Assembly: GCF_009857885.1 (NCBI RefSeq)
Contig: NZ_WWER01000001.1
Span: forward strand, 186,001-250,000
Source: Pusillimonas sp. TS35
GTDB taxonomy: Bacteria > Pseudomonadota > Gammaproteobacteria > Burkholderiales > Burkholderiaceae_B
Direction of reading: 5' to 3'
DNA length: 64,000 bases
Below the pieces are notes generated by a model. It was not told the DNA's origin. It worked only from the letters and a program-made list of their open reading frames with translations, and did not search any database. Position 1 is the first letter of the stretch. Each line of letters opens with the position of its first letter. This document shows positions 35,637-44,754 of this stretch, in pieces. The translations under genes were made by a program, and so were the position numbers.

Positions 35637-36479
35637 ATGGCCAGTAGTTTGCATTCCGTTTCACTGACGCACGCCGCGCTGTCGGATGCGCCGGCGCACG
35701 TGAGCGTTGAAGCCGTCACCAAAATCTTTACGCGCGAGCGTGACGAGCCGCTGCATGCGCTGGGCCCTGTCAGCCTCACGCTGCGCAAGGGCGAGTTCTT
35801 TTCTGTTGTGGGCCCTTCTGGCTGTGGTAAATCGACGCTGCTCGACCTGGTTGCTGGTCTGGCGGGGCCTACCAGCGGGACGATTCTGTTCGAAGGCGCC
35901 GCAGTCAATGGCCAAGTGCCGGATGGTGTGGCAGTTGTCTTCCAGGAAGACGCCAGTTTTCCGTGGATGACCGTGTTCGATAATGCGGCTTTTGGTGCAC
36001 GACGCGCAGGGCTGCCGGAAGCGCAGGTACGCGAGCGCGTCGATCATGCCCTGGCGTTCATGGGGCTGGGTGGTTTTGCCCGCGCCTATCCGGCGCAGTT
36101 GTCCGGCGGTATGCGGCAGCGCGTGTGCATTGCGCGGGCGATGGTGACGCGGCCGCGGCTCATGCTGCTTGATGAGCCGTTCGGCGCCCTGGACCAGCAG
36201 ACACGCCTGCTGATGGGTGAAGAGATGCTCAAGCTGTGGCGCGAAACGGGTTCGACCATCATGTTGATTACCCACTCCATCGACGAGGCGGTCATGCTTT
36301 CGGATCGCGTAGGCACAATGTCGGCGCGCCCAGGTACCTTCATCGATATCGTTGAGACCGGCTGGCGTCGCGAGCGCGGTAGCGAGACTGCTCTTGATCC
36401 TCGTTTCGGGGCATTGCAATCGCAGATATGGAGTAAGCTGCGCGGCGAGTCGCTCAAGTCGCTCGGGGCGCGGCCATGA
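35637..36479 (+). CDS. NitT/TauT-type ABC transporter, ATP-binding protein
   Basis: This 280-residue ATPase has Walker A GPSGCGKST, Q-loop VVFQEDASFPWMTV, the signature LSGGMRQR, Walker B LMLLDEPFGALD and the H-loop histidine in LITHSIDEA. The spacing and the phrase FPWMTVFDN are typical of SsuB/TauB-like ATPases. It follows the binding-protein gene by 42 bp. Its stop overlaps the first permease gene in ATGA (36476-36479), indicating coupled translation. Confidence 0.95.
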   Translation: MASSLHSVSLTHAALSDAPAHVSVEAVTKIFTRERDEPLHALGPVSLTLRKGEFFSVVGPSGCGKSTLLDLVAGLAGPTSGTILFEGAAVNGQVPDGVAVVFQEDASFPWMTVFDNAAFGARRAGLPEAQVRERVDHALAFMGLGGFARAYPAQLSGGMRQRVCIARAMVTRPRLMLLDEPFGALDQQTRLLMGEEMLKLWRETGSTIMLITHSIDEAVMLSDRVGTMSARPGTFIDIVETGWRRERGSETALDPRFGALQSQIWSKLRGESLKSLGARP

Positions 36480-37303
36480 CGCCCGCCATCCGCGAAAGCG
36501 TGCGCGGGCAGATGTACAAGACCGGCTTCGACCGATGGCGGCGTCATCGCGTGGCACTCTTGCGGCTGCTGTTCGTAGCGGCCGCCATCCTCATGCTTGA
36601 AACGGCCAGCAGGCTGGCCTGGATCGATCCCATCTCTTTCATTCCGCCCTCCAGCATGGCAGCGAGCGCCTGGCATATCCTGAGCTCCGGCACTTATAAC
36701 GAAGACATACTGCTGACGCTGTCGTCGGCGGCAACGGCTGTGGTGTTGGCGATTGCTGGTGGCTTTTTGTCCGGCCTGCTGCTGTACCGGCTACCGCGCT
36801 TGCGCAGGGTGCTGGATCCGCTGCTGCTGTCTTATTACGCCGTACCCATTTTTGTGCTGTATCCGATGCTCATTGTGCTGTTCGGGCTGAACCGCTGGCC
36901 GCTGATCGTGCTGGGTTTTCTGTTTGCCATTGTGGCCATGGCCGTCAACACGCTCAATGGCCTGGAACGCATCCCCGCAGTGTTGCTGCGCACGGCGCGC
37001 GTTCTGCGCATGGGGCGTGTCCAAGAAGCCTGGCTGATCAAACTGCCGGCCAGTCTGCCCTTCATTTTTACGGGAGTGAAGCTGGCGATTGTGTACGCCT
37101 TCATTGCCGTCATCGGCGGCGAATTCCTGCTATCGGGCGCGGGCCTGGGTTATCAAATCGCGTTTGCCTACAACAATTTCGATAACCAGACCATGTACGG
37201 TTTGATGCTCCTGTTGTTGCTGTTCATTGGTGCCATCAACCTGATGCTGCATACTGCCGAACAGCGGCTATACCAGCGCAGGGTGCTGAAGGAGGGTGTA
37301 TGA
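36476..37303 (+). CDS. NitT/TauT-type ABC transporter, permease 1
   Basis: This 275-residue inner-membrane protein has six membrane segments and the EAA-type loop around LERIPAVLLRTARVLRMG. The next segment, LIKLPASLPFIFTGVKLAI, contacts the ATPase. The N-terminal 20 residues are cytoplasmic and basic. It overlaps the ATPase gene and the second permease gene by four bases each. Two different permeases in one importer point to a heterodimeric channel. Confidence 0.93.
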   Translation: MTPAIRESVRGQMYKTGFDRWRRHRVALLRLLFVAAAILMLETASRLAWIDPISFIPPSSMAASAWHILSSGTYNEDILLTLSSAATAVVLAIAGGFLSGLLLYRLPRLRRVLDPLLLSYYAVPIFVLYPMLIVLFGLNRWPLIVLGFLFAIVAMAVNTLNGLERIPAVLLRTARVLRMGRVQEAWLIKLPASLPFIFTGVKLAIVYAFIAVIGGEFLLSGAGLGYQIAFAYNNFDNQTMYGLMLLLLLFIGAINLMLHTAEQRLYQRRVLKEGV

Positions 37304-38064
37304 GCCCAGCGAGAAGGGATAGGCGGCGCAAGGCTGTGGATGCGTTCATCCTGGTCCTTGGCGTGCTGGTGGTATGGAAAGTGGCGTCATTGCCGCTCGG
37401 GCCCGATGCGCTACCGGGGCCGTGGCGCACGCTGGTACAACTACGGGACGAGTTGGCCGACCCCGACTTCGGCGCACACCTGGCTGAAACCAGCAAGGCA
37501 TTTGCCGCGGCATTGGCCCTGGCAGTGGCCGGCGGCGTGAGTCTGGGGCTGGCGCTGGGCGCCCGCAGACTGGCTGGCGACGTCATGGAGCCCATCCTGA
37601 TCGCCCTCTATTCCATTCCCAAGATCACGCTTTATCCCATCATTCTGCTCATGTTCGGTTTGGGGATCTCCGCCAAGATCGCCTTTGGCGTGATACACGG
37701 CATCATCCCGATCATGATTTTCACGATGACGGCGGTGCGCAACATCAAGCCTGTACTGCTGCGGTCTGCGCGCGCGCATCGGCTGACGCCCTGGCAGGCT
37801 GCCGTTCACATACTGATACCCGCCACCGTACCTGAAATTGTGGCAGGGCTGCGCATCGGCTTTTCGCTCACGCTATTGGGCACGCTGCTGGGTGAGATGT
37901 TTGCGTCGCAGCGGGGCATTGGCCATCTGCTTATGCTGGCGATCGACCGCCACAACCCGCCGACCATCATGGCACTGGCGCTGATGCTATTCGTGTTTGC
38001 CACCGCAGTCAGCATAGCGCTGCTGCGCTGGGATCGCCGGCTGCGGCGTGGAACCTTATCGTAG
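37300..38064 (+). CDS. NitT/TauT-type ABC transporter, permease 2
   Basis: This 254-residue membrane protein is the partner permease. It shows ARRLAGDVMEPILIALYSIPK and the EAA-like loop NIKPVLLRSARAHRLTPWQAAVHILIPATVPEIVAGLRIG. It starts in the ATGA overlap with permease 1 and is followed 9 bp later by the lyase gene, so transport and catabolism are on one transcript. Confidence 0.93.
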   Translation: MSPARRDRRRKAVDAFILVLGVLVVWKVASLPLGPDALPGPWRTLVQLRDELADPDFGAHLAETSKAFAAALALAVAGGVSLGLALGARRLAGDVMEPILIALYSIPKITLYPIILLMFGLGISAKIAFGVIHGIIPIMIFTMTAVRNIKPVLLRSARAHRLTPWQAAVHILIPATVPEIVAGLRIGFSLTLLGTLLGEMFASQRGIGHLLMLAIDRHNPPTIMALALMLFVFATAVSIALLRWDRRLRRGTLS

Positions 38065-38073
38065 AGGAATACT

Positions 38074-38964
38074 ATGGACAATCAGGCCAGCAAAGGTCAG
38101 ACGCTGCGGCGCACGCTCGCGGACGACGAATTCGTTATCGCTCCGGGCGTCTTCGACATGTTCTCGGCGCTTGTCGCCGACCAGCTTGACTTCAAGGCGC
38201 TCTACATGACGGGCTATGGCGTGTCTGCTTCCCACCTCGGCCTGCCGGATGCCGGTCTAGTCACCTACTCCGACATGGTGGGTCGCGCGGGCACCATCGC
38301 GCGCGGCATATGCAAGCCACTCATTGCCGATGCCGACACTGGTTTCGGCGGTCTGATCAATGTACGGCATACAGTGCGCGGCTACGAAGCGGCCGGGGTG
38401 CAGGCCATACAGATCGAAGACCAGGAAATGCCGAAGAAGTGTGGGCACACAGCCGGCCGCCGGGTCATACCGCTACCCGACATGCTGCGCAAAATCGAGG
38501 TGGCGGTGGAGGCGCGGCGCAGCGAGGAGACGCTAATCATTGCCCGTACCGATGCCCGCACCAGCCTGGGGCTGGATGAAGCGATTATCCGCGGCAAGGC
38601 ATTTGGCAAGGCAGGCGCCGATATCGTGTTTGTGGAATCGCCCGAGACGGAAGAAGAGTTCAGGCGCATCGGCGGCGAGATTCCGTACTGGCTATTGGCC
38701 AACATCGTGCCCACAGGCCGTTCACCCGAGGTGCCGGCTGAAACGCTGCGGCAATGGGGATTCAACGTCGCGATCTATCCTGCGCTGGGCATGTCTGTCG
38801 CGACAGCTGCGCTGGCGCAAGGCTATCGGCACCTGTCGGCGCGTGGCCATACCATCGACCTACCAGTGCCTATGTACACGATGGATCAACTGCACGAACT
38901 CGTGGGTTTTCACGAAGTGTGGGAGTTCGAACAACGTCACGCATCGGCCGGGCAGGAAGGCTGA
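38074..38964 (+). CDS. Isocitrate lyase/PEP mutase superfamily C-C lyase
   Basis: This 296-residue TIM-barrel enzyme has the metal-binding ADADTG (D86, D88) and the catalytic loop KKCGH at 121-125. The cysteine loop marks true lyases (methylisocitrate, isocitrate or 2,3-dimethylmalate lyase) and not PEP mutases. It should cleave a 2-hydroxy dicarboxylate into pyruvate or glyoxylate plus a carboxylic acid. The neighbours encode a LeuC/LeuD-like hydratase, which matches the pairing of dimethylmaleate hydratase and dimethylmalate lyase known in clostridial nicotinate degradation. The exact substrate is unproven; methylisocitrate lyase activity is the main alternative, but no propionate (prp) genes are nearby. 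Confidence 0.88.
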   Translation: MDNQASKGQTLRRTLADDEFVIAPGVFDMFSALVADQLDFKALYMTGYGVSASHLGLPDAGLVTYSDMVGRAGTIARGICKPLIADADTGFGGLINVRHTVRGYEAAGVQAIQIEDQEMPKKCGHTAGRRVIPLPDMLRKIEVAVEARRSEETLIIARTDARTSLGLDEAIIRGKAFGKAGADIVFVESPETEEEFRRIGGEIPYWLLANIVPTGRSPEVPAETLRQWGFNVAIYPALGMSVATAALAQGYRHLSARGHTIDLPVPMYTMDQLHELVGFHEVWEFEQRHASAGQEG

Positions 38965-38965
38965 G

Positions 38966-40375
38966 ATGGCGCGCACGCTGTTCGACAAGGTGTGGGATGC
39001 GCATGAGATTGCAGTATTGCCGGGCGGCGTCAGCCTGCTGCATGTGGATCGGCATCTGATGCATGAGCTGACCGGTGTGGATGCACTTCGCACGCTGATG
39101 CGGCACGGCCTGGGTGTGCATGCACCTGCGCTTACGTTTGCCACCCTTGATCACGTCACTTCGACGCGGCCGCTTGCGCGTGATGGCGATGAGGCATGGA
39201 GCACGAAGATGATCGATGCTATGCGCACCTTGGCGGTTGAGCATGGTATCAAGCTGTTCGATGCGGATGGCGGCCGCAAAGGTATTGTGCATGTGATCGG
39301 ACCCGAGTTGGGCCTGACGCTGCCCGGCCTGACCGTGGTTTGCGGAGATAGCCATACCTGCACCCACGGCGCCTTCGGCGCTCTGGCATGGGGCATCGGT
39401 TCGTCCGAAGTGGCGCATGTGCTGGCCACGCAGGCCATACGCCAGCGACGGCCCGGGACGCTGCGCATTAATTTTCGCGGCAGCACGCCCGAAGGCGTGA
39501 GCGCGAAAGACATCATTTTGCATGTGATCGGGGCGTTGGGCGCTGCGGCGGGTACGGGCTACGCTGTTGAGTACGCGGGGCGGGCGATACGCGCGCTTGA
39601 CATGGAGGGCAGGATGACGCTGTGCAACCTATCAATTGAGCTGGGTGCGCGCATGGGGTTGATCGCGCCCGACGAGGTCACATTCAAGTATGTGGCCGGC
39701 CGAGAGTATGCGCCTGAAGGTGCACTGTTGGCGCAGGCGATGGAGGCATGGACGGCACTTGCTTCAGAGGAGGACGCGCGATTCGATCGAGAGCTGGAGA
39801 TCGACTGCACAGCCATCCGGCCCACGGTGACCTGGGGCACCAGCCCTGAGCATACGGCTACTATTGATGCTTGCGTGCCCGACCCTGCCGGCGAGCGCGA
39901 GCCTGCCCGCCGGGAAGCCTGGCAACGCGCGCTTGACTACATGTGTTTGGTGCCGGGGCAGCGTATTGCGTCCATACCGATCGACCATGTGTTTATTGGT
40001 TCATGCACAAACAGCAGGTTGTCCGATTTGCGCGAAGCGGCGCGCGTGCTGCGTGGGCGGCGCATCGCTGCAGGTACGACGGGCTGGGTGGTGCCGGGTT
40101 CGCAGCAAATCAAGCGAGAAGCGGAACGCGAGGGGCTGGATCGCATCTTTACGGGCGCCGGATTCCAGTGGCGTGAACCGGGTTGCTCCATGTGTGTTGG
40201 CGCCAATGGAGACATGGTGGCGCCCGGCAAGCGTTGCGTCTCCACGTCGAACCGGAACTTTGTGGGGCGGCAGGGGCCGGGGGCGTTGACGCATCTGGCC
40301 AGCCCGGCGATTGCGGCGGCCAGTGCTGTGGCAGGCCACCTGGCTGCACCTTATATGCTGGAGCGGCGCGCATGA
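38966..40375 (+). CDS. LeuC-like hydratase, large subunit (aconitase superfamily)
   Basis: This 469-residue protein is full length for LeuC, and its 4Fe-4S ligands C347, C407 and C410 (IGSCTNSR, GCSMCVG) are intact. Start context GGAAGG precedes the ATG two bases after the lyase stop; the open frame further upstream is only overlap with the lyase gene. LeuC isomerises isopropylmalate, while close relatives hydrate dimethylmaleate or citraconate. The operon with a lyase and an importer argues for a catabolic hydratase rather than leucine synthesis, and no leuB or leuA is present. Its stop overlaps the small subunit gene by ATGA. Confidence 0.9.
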   Translation: MARTLFDKVWDAHEIAVLPGGVSLLHVDRHLMHELTGVDALRTLMRHGLGVHAPALTFATLDHVTSTRPLARDGDEAWSTKMIDAMRTLAVEHGIKLFDADGGRKGIVHVIGPELGLTLPGLTVVCGDSHTCTHGAFGALAWGIGSSEVAHVLATQAIRQRRPGTLRINFRGSTPEGVSAKDIILHVIGALGAAAGTGYAVEYAGRAIRALDMEGRMTLCNLSIELGARMGLIAPDEVTFKYVAGREYAPEGALLAQAMEAWTALASEEDARFDRELEIDCTAIRPTVTWGTSPEHTATIDACVPDPAGEREPARREAWQRALDYMCLVPGQRIASIPIDHVFIGSCTNSRLSDLREAARVLRGRRIAAGTTGWVVPGSQQIKREAEREGLDRIFTGAGFQWREPGCSMCVGANGDMVAPGKRCVSTSNRNFVGRQGPGALTHLASPAIAAASAVAGHLAAPYMLERRA

Positions 40376-40995
40376 AGCCTTTTACCGTTTGCGAAGGGTA
40401 CGCCGCTCCATTGCTGCGTGCCAATATCGATACCGACATGATCATCCGGATCGAACGCATTGCCCAGTTGAGCCGCGGCGAGCTTGGCCCATGGGCGTTC
40501 GAAACCTGGCGCTATACGAAGGAGGGAGAGCCCGATCCTGGGTTTGTACTGAACCGTGCACCGCATGCCCAAGCCAGTATATTGATTGCCGGTCGCAATT
40601 TTGGCTGCGGCAGCTCGCGCGAAATGGCGGTGTGGGCACTGGAGGAGTGTGGCATACGCTGCATCATTGCGCCCAGTTTCGGCGACATTTTCTTCAATAA
40701 CTGCATTCAGAATGGGCTGTTACCTGTTGCTCTTCCTGAAGCCGAGGTGCACCAACTAGCGTATGCGGCGGAACAGGGCGCGCGGATGCGGGTGGATCTT
40801 GAAAAGCGTCTGGTGACGTGTTCCGGGGTTCTCGACACGGCTTTCACCGTGGCCGAACACGCTCGGCTCGCGCTGCTGGCTGGCCAGGATGATATTGCCC
40901 GTACGCTTGAGCATGCTGCGGAAATCAAAGCGTTCCAGAGCCGCGACAGGGTATCGCGGCCCTGGGCATATGGCGTGGTGTCTGTGCAGGCATGA
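40372..40995 (+). CDS. LeuD-like hydratase, small subunit
   Basis: This 207-residue subunit has the swivelling-domain signature RANIDTDMIIRIERIAQLS and the phosphate-loop segment GRNFGCGSSREMAVWAL, both typical of LeuD. It follows the large subunit with a four-base overlap. The substrate loop after NIDTD differs from ordinary LeuD in carrying RIERI, which may reflect another substrate; that is inference. It is the last gene of the importer-lyase-hydratase operon, and 160 bp without a gene follow. Confidence 0.9.
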   Translation: MKPFTVCEGYAAPLLRANIDTDMIIRIERIAQLSRGELGPWAFETWRYTKEGEPDPGFVLNRAPHAQASILIAGRNFGCGSSREMAVWALEECGIRCIIAPSFGDIFFNNCIQNGLLPVALPEAEVHQLAYAAEQGARMRVDLEKRLVTCSGVLDTAFTVAEHARLALLAGQDDIARTLEHAAEIKAFQSRDRVSRPWAYGVVSVQA

Positions 40996-41157
40996 ATCGG
41001 CCTTGGGCGGCACGGGGCGGTACCCCTCTCGGCACGATTTGAACTTGGGTGTTTAGTGTTTAGCGTGATCGCTTCCACCGTTTGTATTAACGCAAACGAA
41101 TGATATGTGCCGTGCGGAAGGGAGCGTAGATTTGCACAATCCCTCCAGGAGGCGATC

Positions 41158-42012
41158 ATGCAATTCTTCTGTGCAAGTATTGCGGCAGGGCTGGTTTCGA
41201 TCACCATATCGGCAAGCGTGATCGCCCAGTCTGACGATGCGCTGCTAGCCCGCGGCCGCTATTTGATGAACGGGGTCGTGGCATGCGGTAATTGTCATAT
41301 TGCGCGCGGGCCGCAGGGGCAGCCCCTGTTCGAGCAGGGCTTATCGGGCGGGATGCGCTTCGATGAGGCGCCATTCACGGCGATAGCGCCCAACATCACG
41401 CCAGACCAGGAAACCGGTATCGGCAACTGGACGAATGCGCAGATTGCCCGCGCCATACGCGAGGGGGTGCGGCCGGATGGCTCGCTTATTGGCCCGCCCA
41501 TGCCGGTGGGCTTTTACAGACATATCTCCGATGATGATCTGGCTGCCTTGATTGCCTACTTGAAGAGCCAACCTCCCGTGCACCATGTGGTCGAGAAATC
41601 GGTGTACCGTATGCCGCTGCCTGCCAATTATGGGCCACCCGTTGGAAAGGTGGGTGCGCCGCCACAAAGCGATCGGGTTGCTTATGGTAAGTATCTGGCT
41701 CAGATCGGCCATTGCATGGAATGCCATACGCCGCGCGACAGCAAAGGGGTGTTGGTGGAGTCGCGCACTGGCGCGGGTGGCCAGCTGTTCAAGGGGCCCT
41801 GGGGCGTTAGCGTGTCCAGCAACCTGACATCGAGCGAAAAAGGGTTGGGTGGCTGGTCCGATGCGCAGATCATTGCGGCGATCCGCGAGGGTGTGCAACC
41901 CACCGGGCGGCACCTGATGCCGCCGATGGCCTTCGGCTGGTACAAGAACATCAACGACGCGGACATGGCTGCCCTGGTTGCCTATTTGCGGTCGCTGCCG
42001 CCGCGGCAGTGA
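41158..42012 (+). CDS. Diheme cytochrome c, periplasmic
   Basis: This 284-residue protein has a signal peptide (AGLVSITISASVIAQ) and two class I cytochrome c domains, with heme motifs C43-G-N-C46-H47 and C186-M-E-C189-H190. Segments such as NITPDQETGIGNWTNAQIARAIREGV and the matching second-domain copy give the sixth-ligand methionine regions (PPMPVG, MPPMAFG). Such cytochromes pass electrons from periplasmic dehydrogenases to the oxidase. The start at 41158 has AGGAGG close before it; an upstream open frame is ignored. No dehydrogenase gene is adjacent, so its partner is unknown. Confidence 0.93.
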   Translation: MQFFCASIAAGLVSITISASVIAQSDDALLARGRYLMNGVVACGNCHIARGPQGQPLFEQGLSGGMRFDEAPFTAIAPNITPDQETGIGNWTNAQIARAIREGVRPDGSLIGPPMPVGFYRHISDDDLAALIAYLKSQPPVHHVVEKSVYRMPLPANYGPPVGKVGAPPQSDRVAYGKYLAQIGHCMECHTPRDSKGVLVESRTGAGGQLFKGPWGVSVSSNLTSSEKGLGGWSDAQIIAAIREGVQPTGRHLMPPMAFGWYKNINDADMAALVAYLRSLPPRQ

Positions 42013-42114
42013 TAGGTGTTGTGGCTGCTGTGTCGCGGCTGTCGATGACGGCGTGAGTTGTATCGCCGCCCCGGCGACGAGGCTTGCCTCTGTGCGGCTG
42101 CGAACCTTGGCGGA

Positions 42115-43350
42115 TTATGTGCCGCTGCGCGGCGGCTGGCTTTGCTGCCAACGCATCAACCCTTGTGCAGCGGCCTTGCCACTGGCAAAGCAGGCGGTCA
42201 GCAGGTAGCCGCCTGTCGGGGCATCCCAGTCCAGCATTTCGCCGGCGCAGAAATAGCCGGGCAGGGCGGACAGCATCAGGTTGTCATTGATGCTGTCTGC
42301 GCTTACGCCGCCCGCAGTGCTGATGGCTTCGGCAATCGGGCGTGCCCCCGTCAATGTCAGGGGCAGGGATTTGATGGCGGCGGCCAGTGTGGCGGGATCG
42401 TCAAATACCGGCTTTGGTGTGCATTCTCGCAACAGACCGAGCTTGGCGCCTCGCAGGCCCAGCCTGCCGGCCAGGTGGCTGGACCACGAGCGTGCGCCGC
42501 GGGGCCGTGATACTTCCGCACGTACCTGGTCGATGCTGTGTGTGGGCAGCAAGTCGATATGCATAACCGCTTCACCGTCGGCCGCAAGCGCGTTGCGTAG
42601 CGCAGCGGACCACGCATAGATCAGGCCGCCCTCTAGTCCGTCGCGCGTAATCATGCACTCGCCGCGCCGCATGGGCTCGCCCGGCGGCGCCATTGCGATT
42701 GACTTTAGCGGCTGGCCTGCAAAGTGCTCGGCAAAATAAGGCGTCCAGCGCGTGGTGTAGCCGCAGTTGGAGGGTTGCAGCGGCGTGATCTGTACCCCGC
42801 GGGCTGCCAATGTCTCCTGCCATGTGCCATCTGAACCCAGGCGCGGCCAGCTGGCGCCGCCCAGCGCCAACACCACGGCATCGGCGCGATGCGACTGCGT
42901 GCCGTCCGGCGTCTCGAACATCAGGGTGCCGTCTTGAGCCCAGCCTGTCCAGCGGTGCCGGGTATGTACCTGGACGCCCGCTGTGCGCAGCCGGCGCAGC
43001 CAGGCGCGCAGCAGCGGCGCGGCTTTCATTTCTTGCGGGAAAACGCGCCCCGAGGACCCGACAAAGGTTTCAATGCCCAGACCATGTGCCCAAGTGCGCA
43101 GCGCGCTGGCGTCCATGACGGCAAGCCAATCCCGCACCAGTTCGGCTGCTTCGCCGTAGCGCGATACAAACGCCATGGGCGGTTCGCTGTGGGTGAGATT
43201 GAGCCCGCCGCGGCCCGCCAAGAGAAACTTGCGGCCAATGGACGGCATGGCGTCGTAGACGTGGACGCGCAGGCCTGCTGCGGCGAGCGTTTCGGCAGCC
43301 ATCAGGCCGGCGGGGCCGCCGCCGATTACCGCGACAGGATGAGAAGACAT
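42115..43350 (-). CDS. NAD(P)/FAD-dependent flavoprotein, YhiN/HI0933 family
   Basis: This 411-residue protein starts with the FAD-binding Rossmann motif VIGGGPAGLMAAETLAAAG, followed by GRKFLLAGRGGLNLTHSE, the hallmark of the HI0933/YhiN family. ALGGASWPRLGSDG and the C-terminal STAGGVSADSINDNLML with GEMLDWDAPTGGYLL are also conserved. The proteins are presumed oxidoreductases of unknown substrate. It stands alone, convergent with the cytochrome gene, with about 100 bp between them. Confidence 0.9.
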   Translation of the reverse strand: MSSHPVAVIGGGPAGLMAAETLAAAGLRVHVYDAMPSIGRKFLLAGRGGLNLTHSEPPMAFVSRYGEAAELVRDWLAVMDASALRTWAHGLGIETFVGSSGRVFPQEMKAAPLLRAWLRRLRTAGVQVHTRHRWTGWAQDGTLMFETPDGTQSHRADAVVLALGGASWPRLGSDGTWQETLAARGVQITPLQPSNCGYTTRWTPYFAEHFAGQPLKSIAMAPPGEPMRRGECMITRDGLEGGLIYAWSAALRNALAADGEAVMHIDLLPTHSIDQVRAEVSRPRGARSWSSHLAGRLGLRGAKLGLLRECTPKPVFDDPATLAAAIKSLPLTLTGARPIAEAISTAGGVSADSINDNLMLSALPGYFCAGEMLDWDAPTGGYLLTACFASGKAAAQGLMRWQQSQPPRSGT

Positions 43351-43559
43351 GGGCAGGGGTGAGGGAAAAGTGGAGAGAAGTGTGGCCGACAGGTGTGTGG
43401 CCTTGGCGTAGCCTGGGCAGCGATTTTACCGCGTGCGGCACATCGCTGTCGTATGGCGGCGTGAAGCCATTGCGGCGTGCTGAATGATCCCGCCGTCTGG
43501 CCTTATGCACGACGGGTGCGGTGGCTGTGCCGGCGGCCAGCCCCGCACCAGGCGAGTGA

Positions 43560-43775
43560 TCACGCCGCGCGCGCGGGTGCGGCGACGGGTGGTGTACCTT
43601 CGTGCATGCAAGTTTTGATTTGGGCGCGCAGCTCTGGCGTATCGGTGTGCTTGTGCACGGAGACGGCATGGTGGACGGCGGCCTCCAGTAGTTCCGCCTC
43701 AGAGTCAGCCGACAAGGCCAGCGAGCAATTCATCTCGCTAGGAAACTCGCGGCAATCGACGAATTTGCGTGTCAT
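43560..43775 (-). CDS. DUF1059 small protein
   Basis: This 71-residue protein begins MTRKFVDCREFPSEMNCSLALSA and contains EAVHHAVSVHKHTDTPELRA-like sequence, the pattern of the DUF1059 family (conserved C-R and H-A-x-x-x-H). Function is unknown; the conserved cysteines and histidines could bind a metal. The start at 43775 has AAGGGG nine bases upstream. A longer open frame to 44198 has no similarity and overlaps the promoter side of the divergent lipoprotein gene. Confidence 0.8.
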   Translation of the reverse strand: MTRKFVDCREFPSEMNCSLALSADSEAELLEAAVHHAVSVHKHTDTPELRAQIKTCMHEGTPPVAAPARAA

Positions 43776-44196
43776 GGTGATCCCCTTTTGCACGCTGGCC
43801 CGCGCGGGGCTCGGCGCGCACAAATATAGACGCGCGACGCCTGCGATACCCAGCCCGATGGCGCGTCGCATCGATGCCGGATCGCTTTGAAAATTATAGG
43901 CCTGGGCATTGGCCTGTGGATGGTTTGTATTAGATTGCAACAAACCCGAGGCGCCCGCGGTTGTACGGCATGCGATGGACGCGTGGCCACATGCACGGCA
44001 GTTTGCCTCATACACACCAGATTGTGCGGCCGTCGGAGCCGAGCCCGCTGGACAGCGGCGGGTCAACAATGGTTTCAATATCGAAACAGACGCATCATAG
44101 GCATTCACCGCAGCGTCTAACATGGACGCGTCGTCATCAAGGCGGCGCCCTGCCGCCTGGTGGCGGCCGGTGCCCATGTACTCACGAACTATTTTC

Positions 44197-44679
44197 ATGC
44201 AGGCGAATTCGCTATCAAACCGCGTCGGGGCGGCCGCGACCCGATCAAATCATGCCTCGTTTTACACCACCGTCGCACGGCTGCTGACGGTGGGGGCGTT
44301 GGTTGCCTTGGGCGGCTGTGCGCCGACGATGGTAGGACAGGTTGCCCAGGCGGGCTATGACGTAGCACGCAAGACGTTGGGTAACGATGCAACGGCGCAG
44401 GCGCCCGATGAACGACAGCAAAAGCTGAGGGCGATCATGAACCAGGTCGAGATTGGTCAGGAGATTGGCCCTATTGTCGAATCGATGGGTGAGCCACCCA
44501 AGGAAAAATCCGGCAACAGCCAAGGCTACACGTGCTACGAATATGCGTCGGTATATTCGGCTACAGATGCCGCTGTGATCGTCGCCCGTGACGGCAAGGT
44601 CGTGTATTACGGCAATTCGCGCTGCACGGCTGAGATGCAGGGTGTGAATTTCACCAGCGGCGGCAAATACGCGCCTTGA
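44197..44679 (+). CDS. Small lipoprotein, BamE/SmpA-like fold suspected
   Basis: This ~160-residue protein has a lipoprotein signal with lipobox LGGC (LLTVGALVALGGCAPT, cysteine near residue 41). The mature part contains NQVEIGQEIGPIVESMGEPPKE, GYTCYEYAS and VIVARDGKVVYYGNSRC, which resembles the BamE/SmpA pattern of a short helix pair followed by a beta sheet. Two cysteines may pair. The start is uncertain: ATG at 44197 lacks a clear ribosome site, and the frame is open back to 44122. It may be an envelope lipoprotein of unknown function. The next gene is convergent. Confidence 0.65.
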   Translation: MQANSLSNRVGAAATRSNHASFYTTVARLLTVGALVALGGCAPTMVGQVAQAGYDVARKTLGNDATAQAPDERQQKLRAIMNQVEIGQEIGPIVESMGEPPKEKSGNSQGYTCYEYASVYSATDAAVIVARDGKVVYYGNSRCTAEMQGVNFTSGGKYAP

Positions 44680-44754
44680 AAAAATAGAATACGTCGTTGT
44701 CCGCAAGGCAGAGCGATTGACCAGGCGCGCGGCCGCACGTGACCGCCCATTGCA

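Noticed and set aside
38074-38964. PEP mutase or phosphonate-related function for the lyase
   Set aside because: The KKCGH loop is that of lyases, and no phosphonate genes are nearby.
43776-44198. N-terminal extension of the DUF1059 gene to 44198
   Set aside because: The extension has no similarity, while the internal ATG at 43775 has a clear ribosome site and yields the family length.
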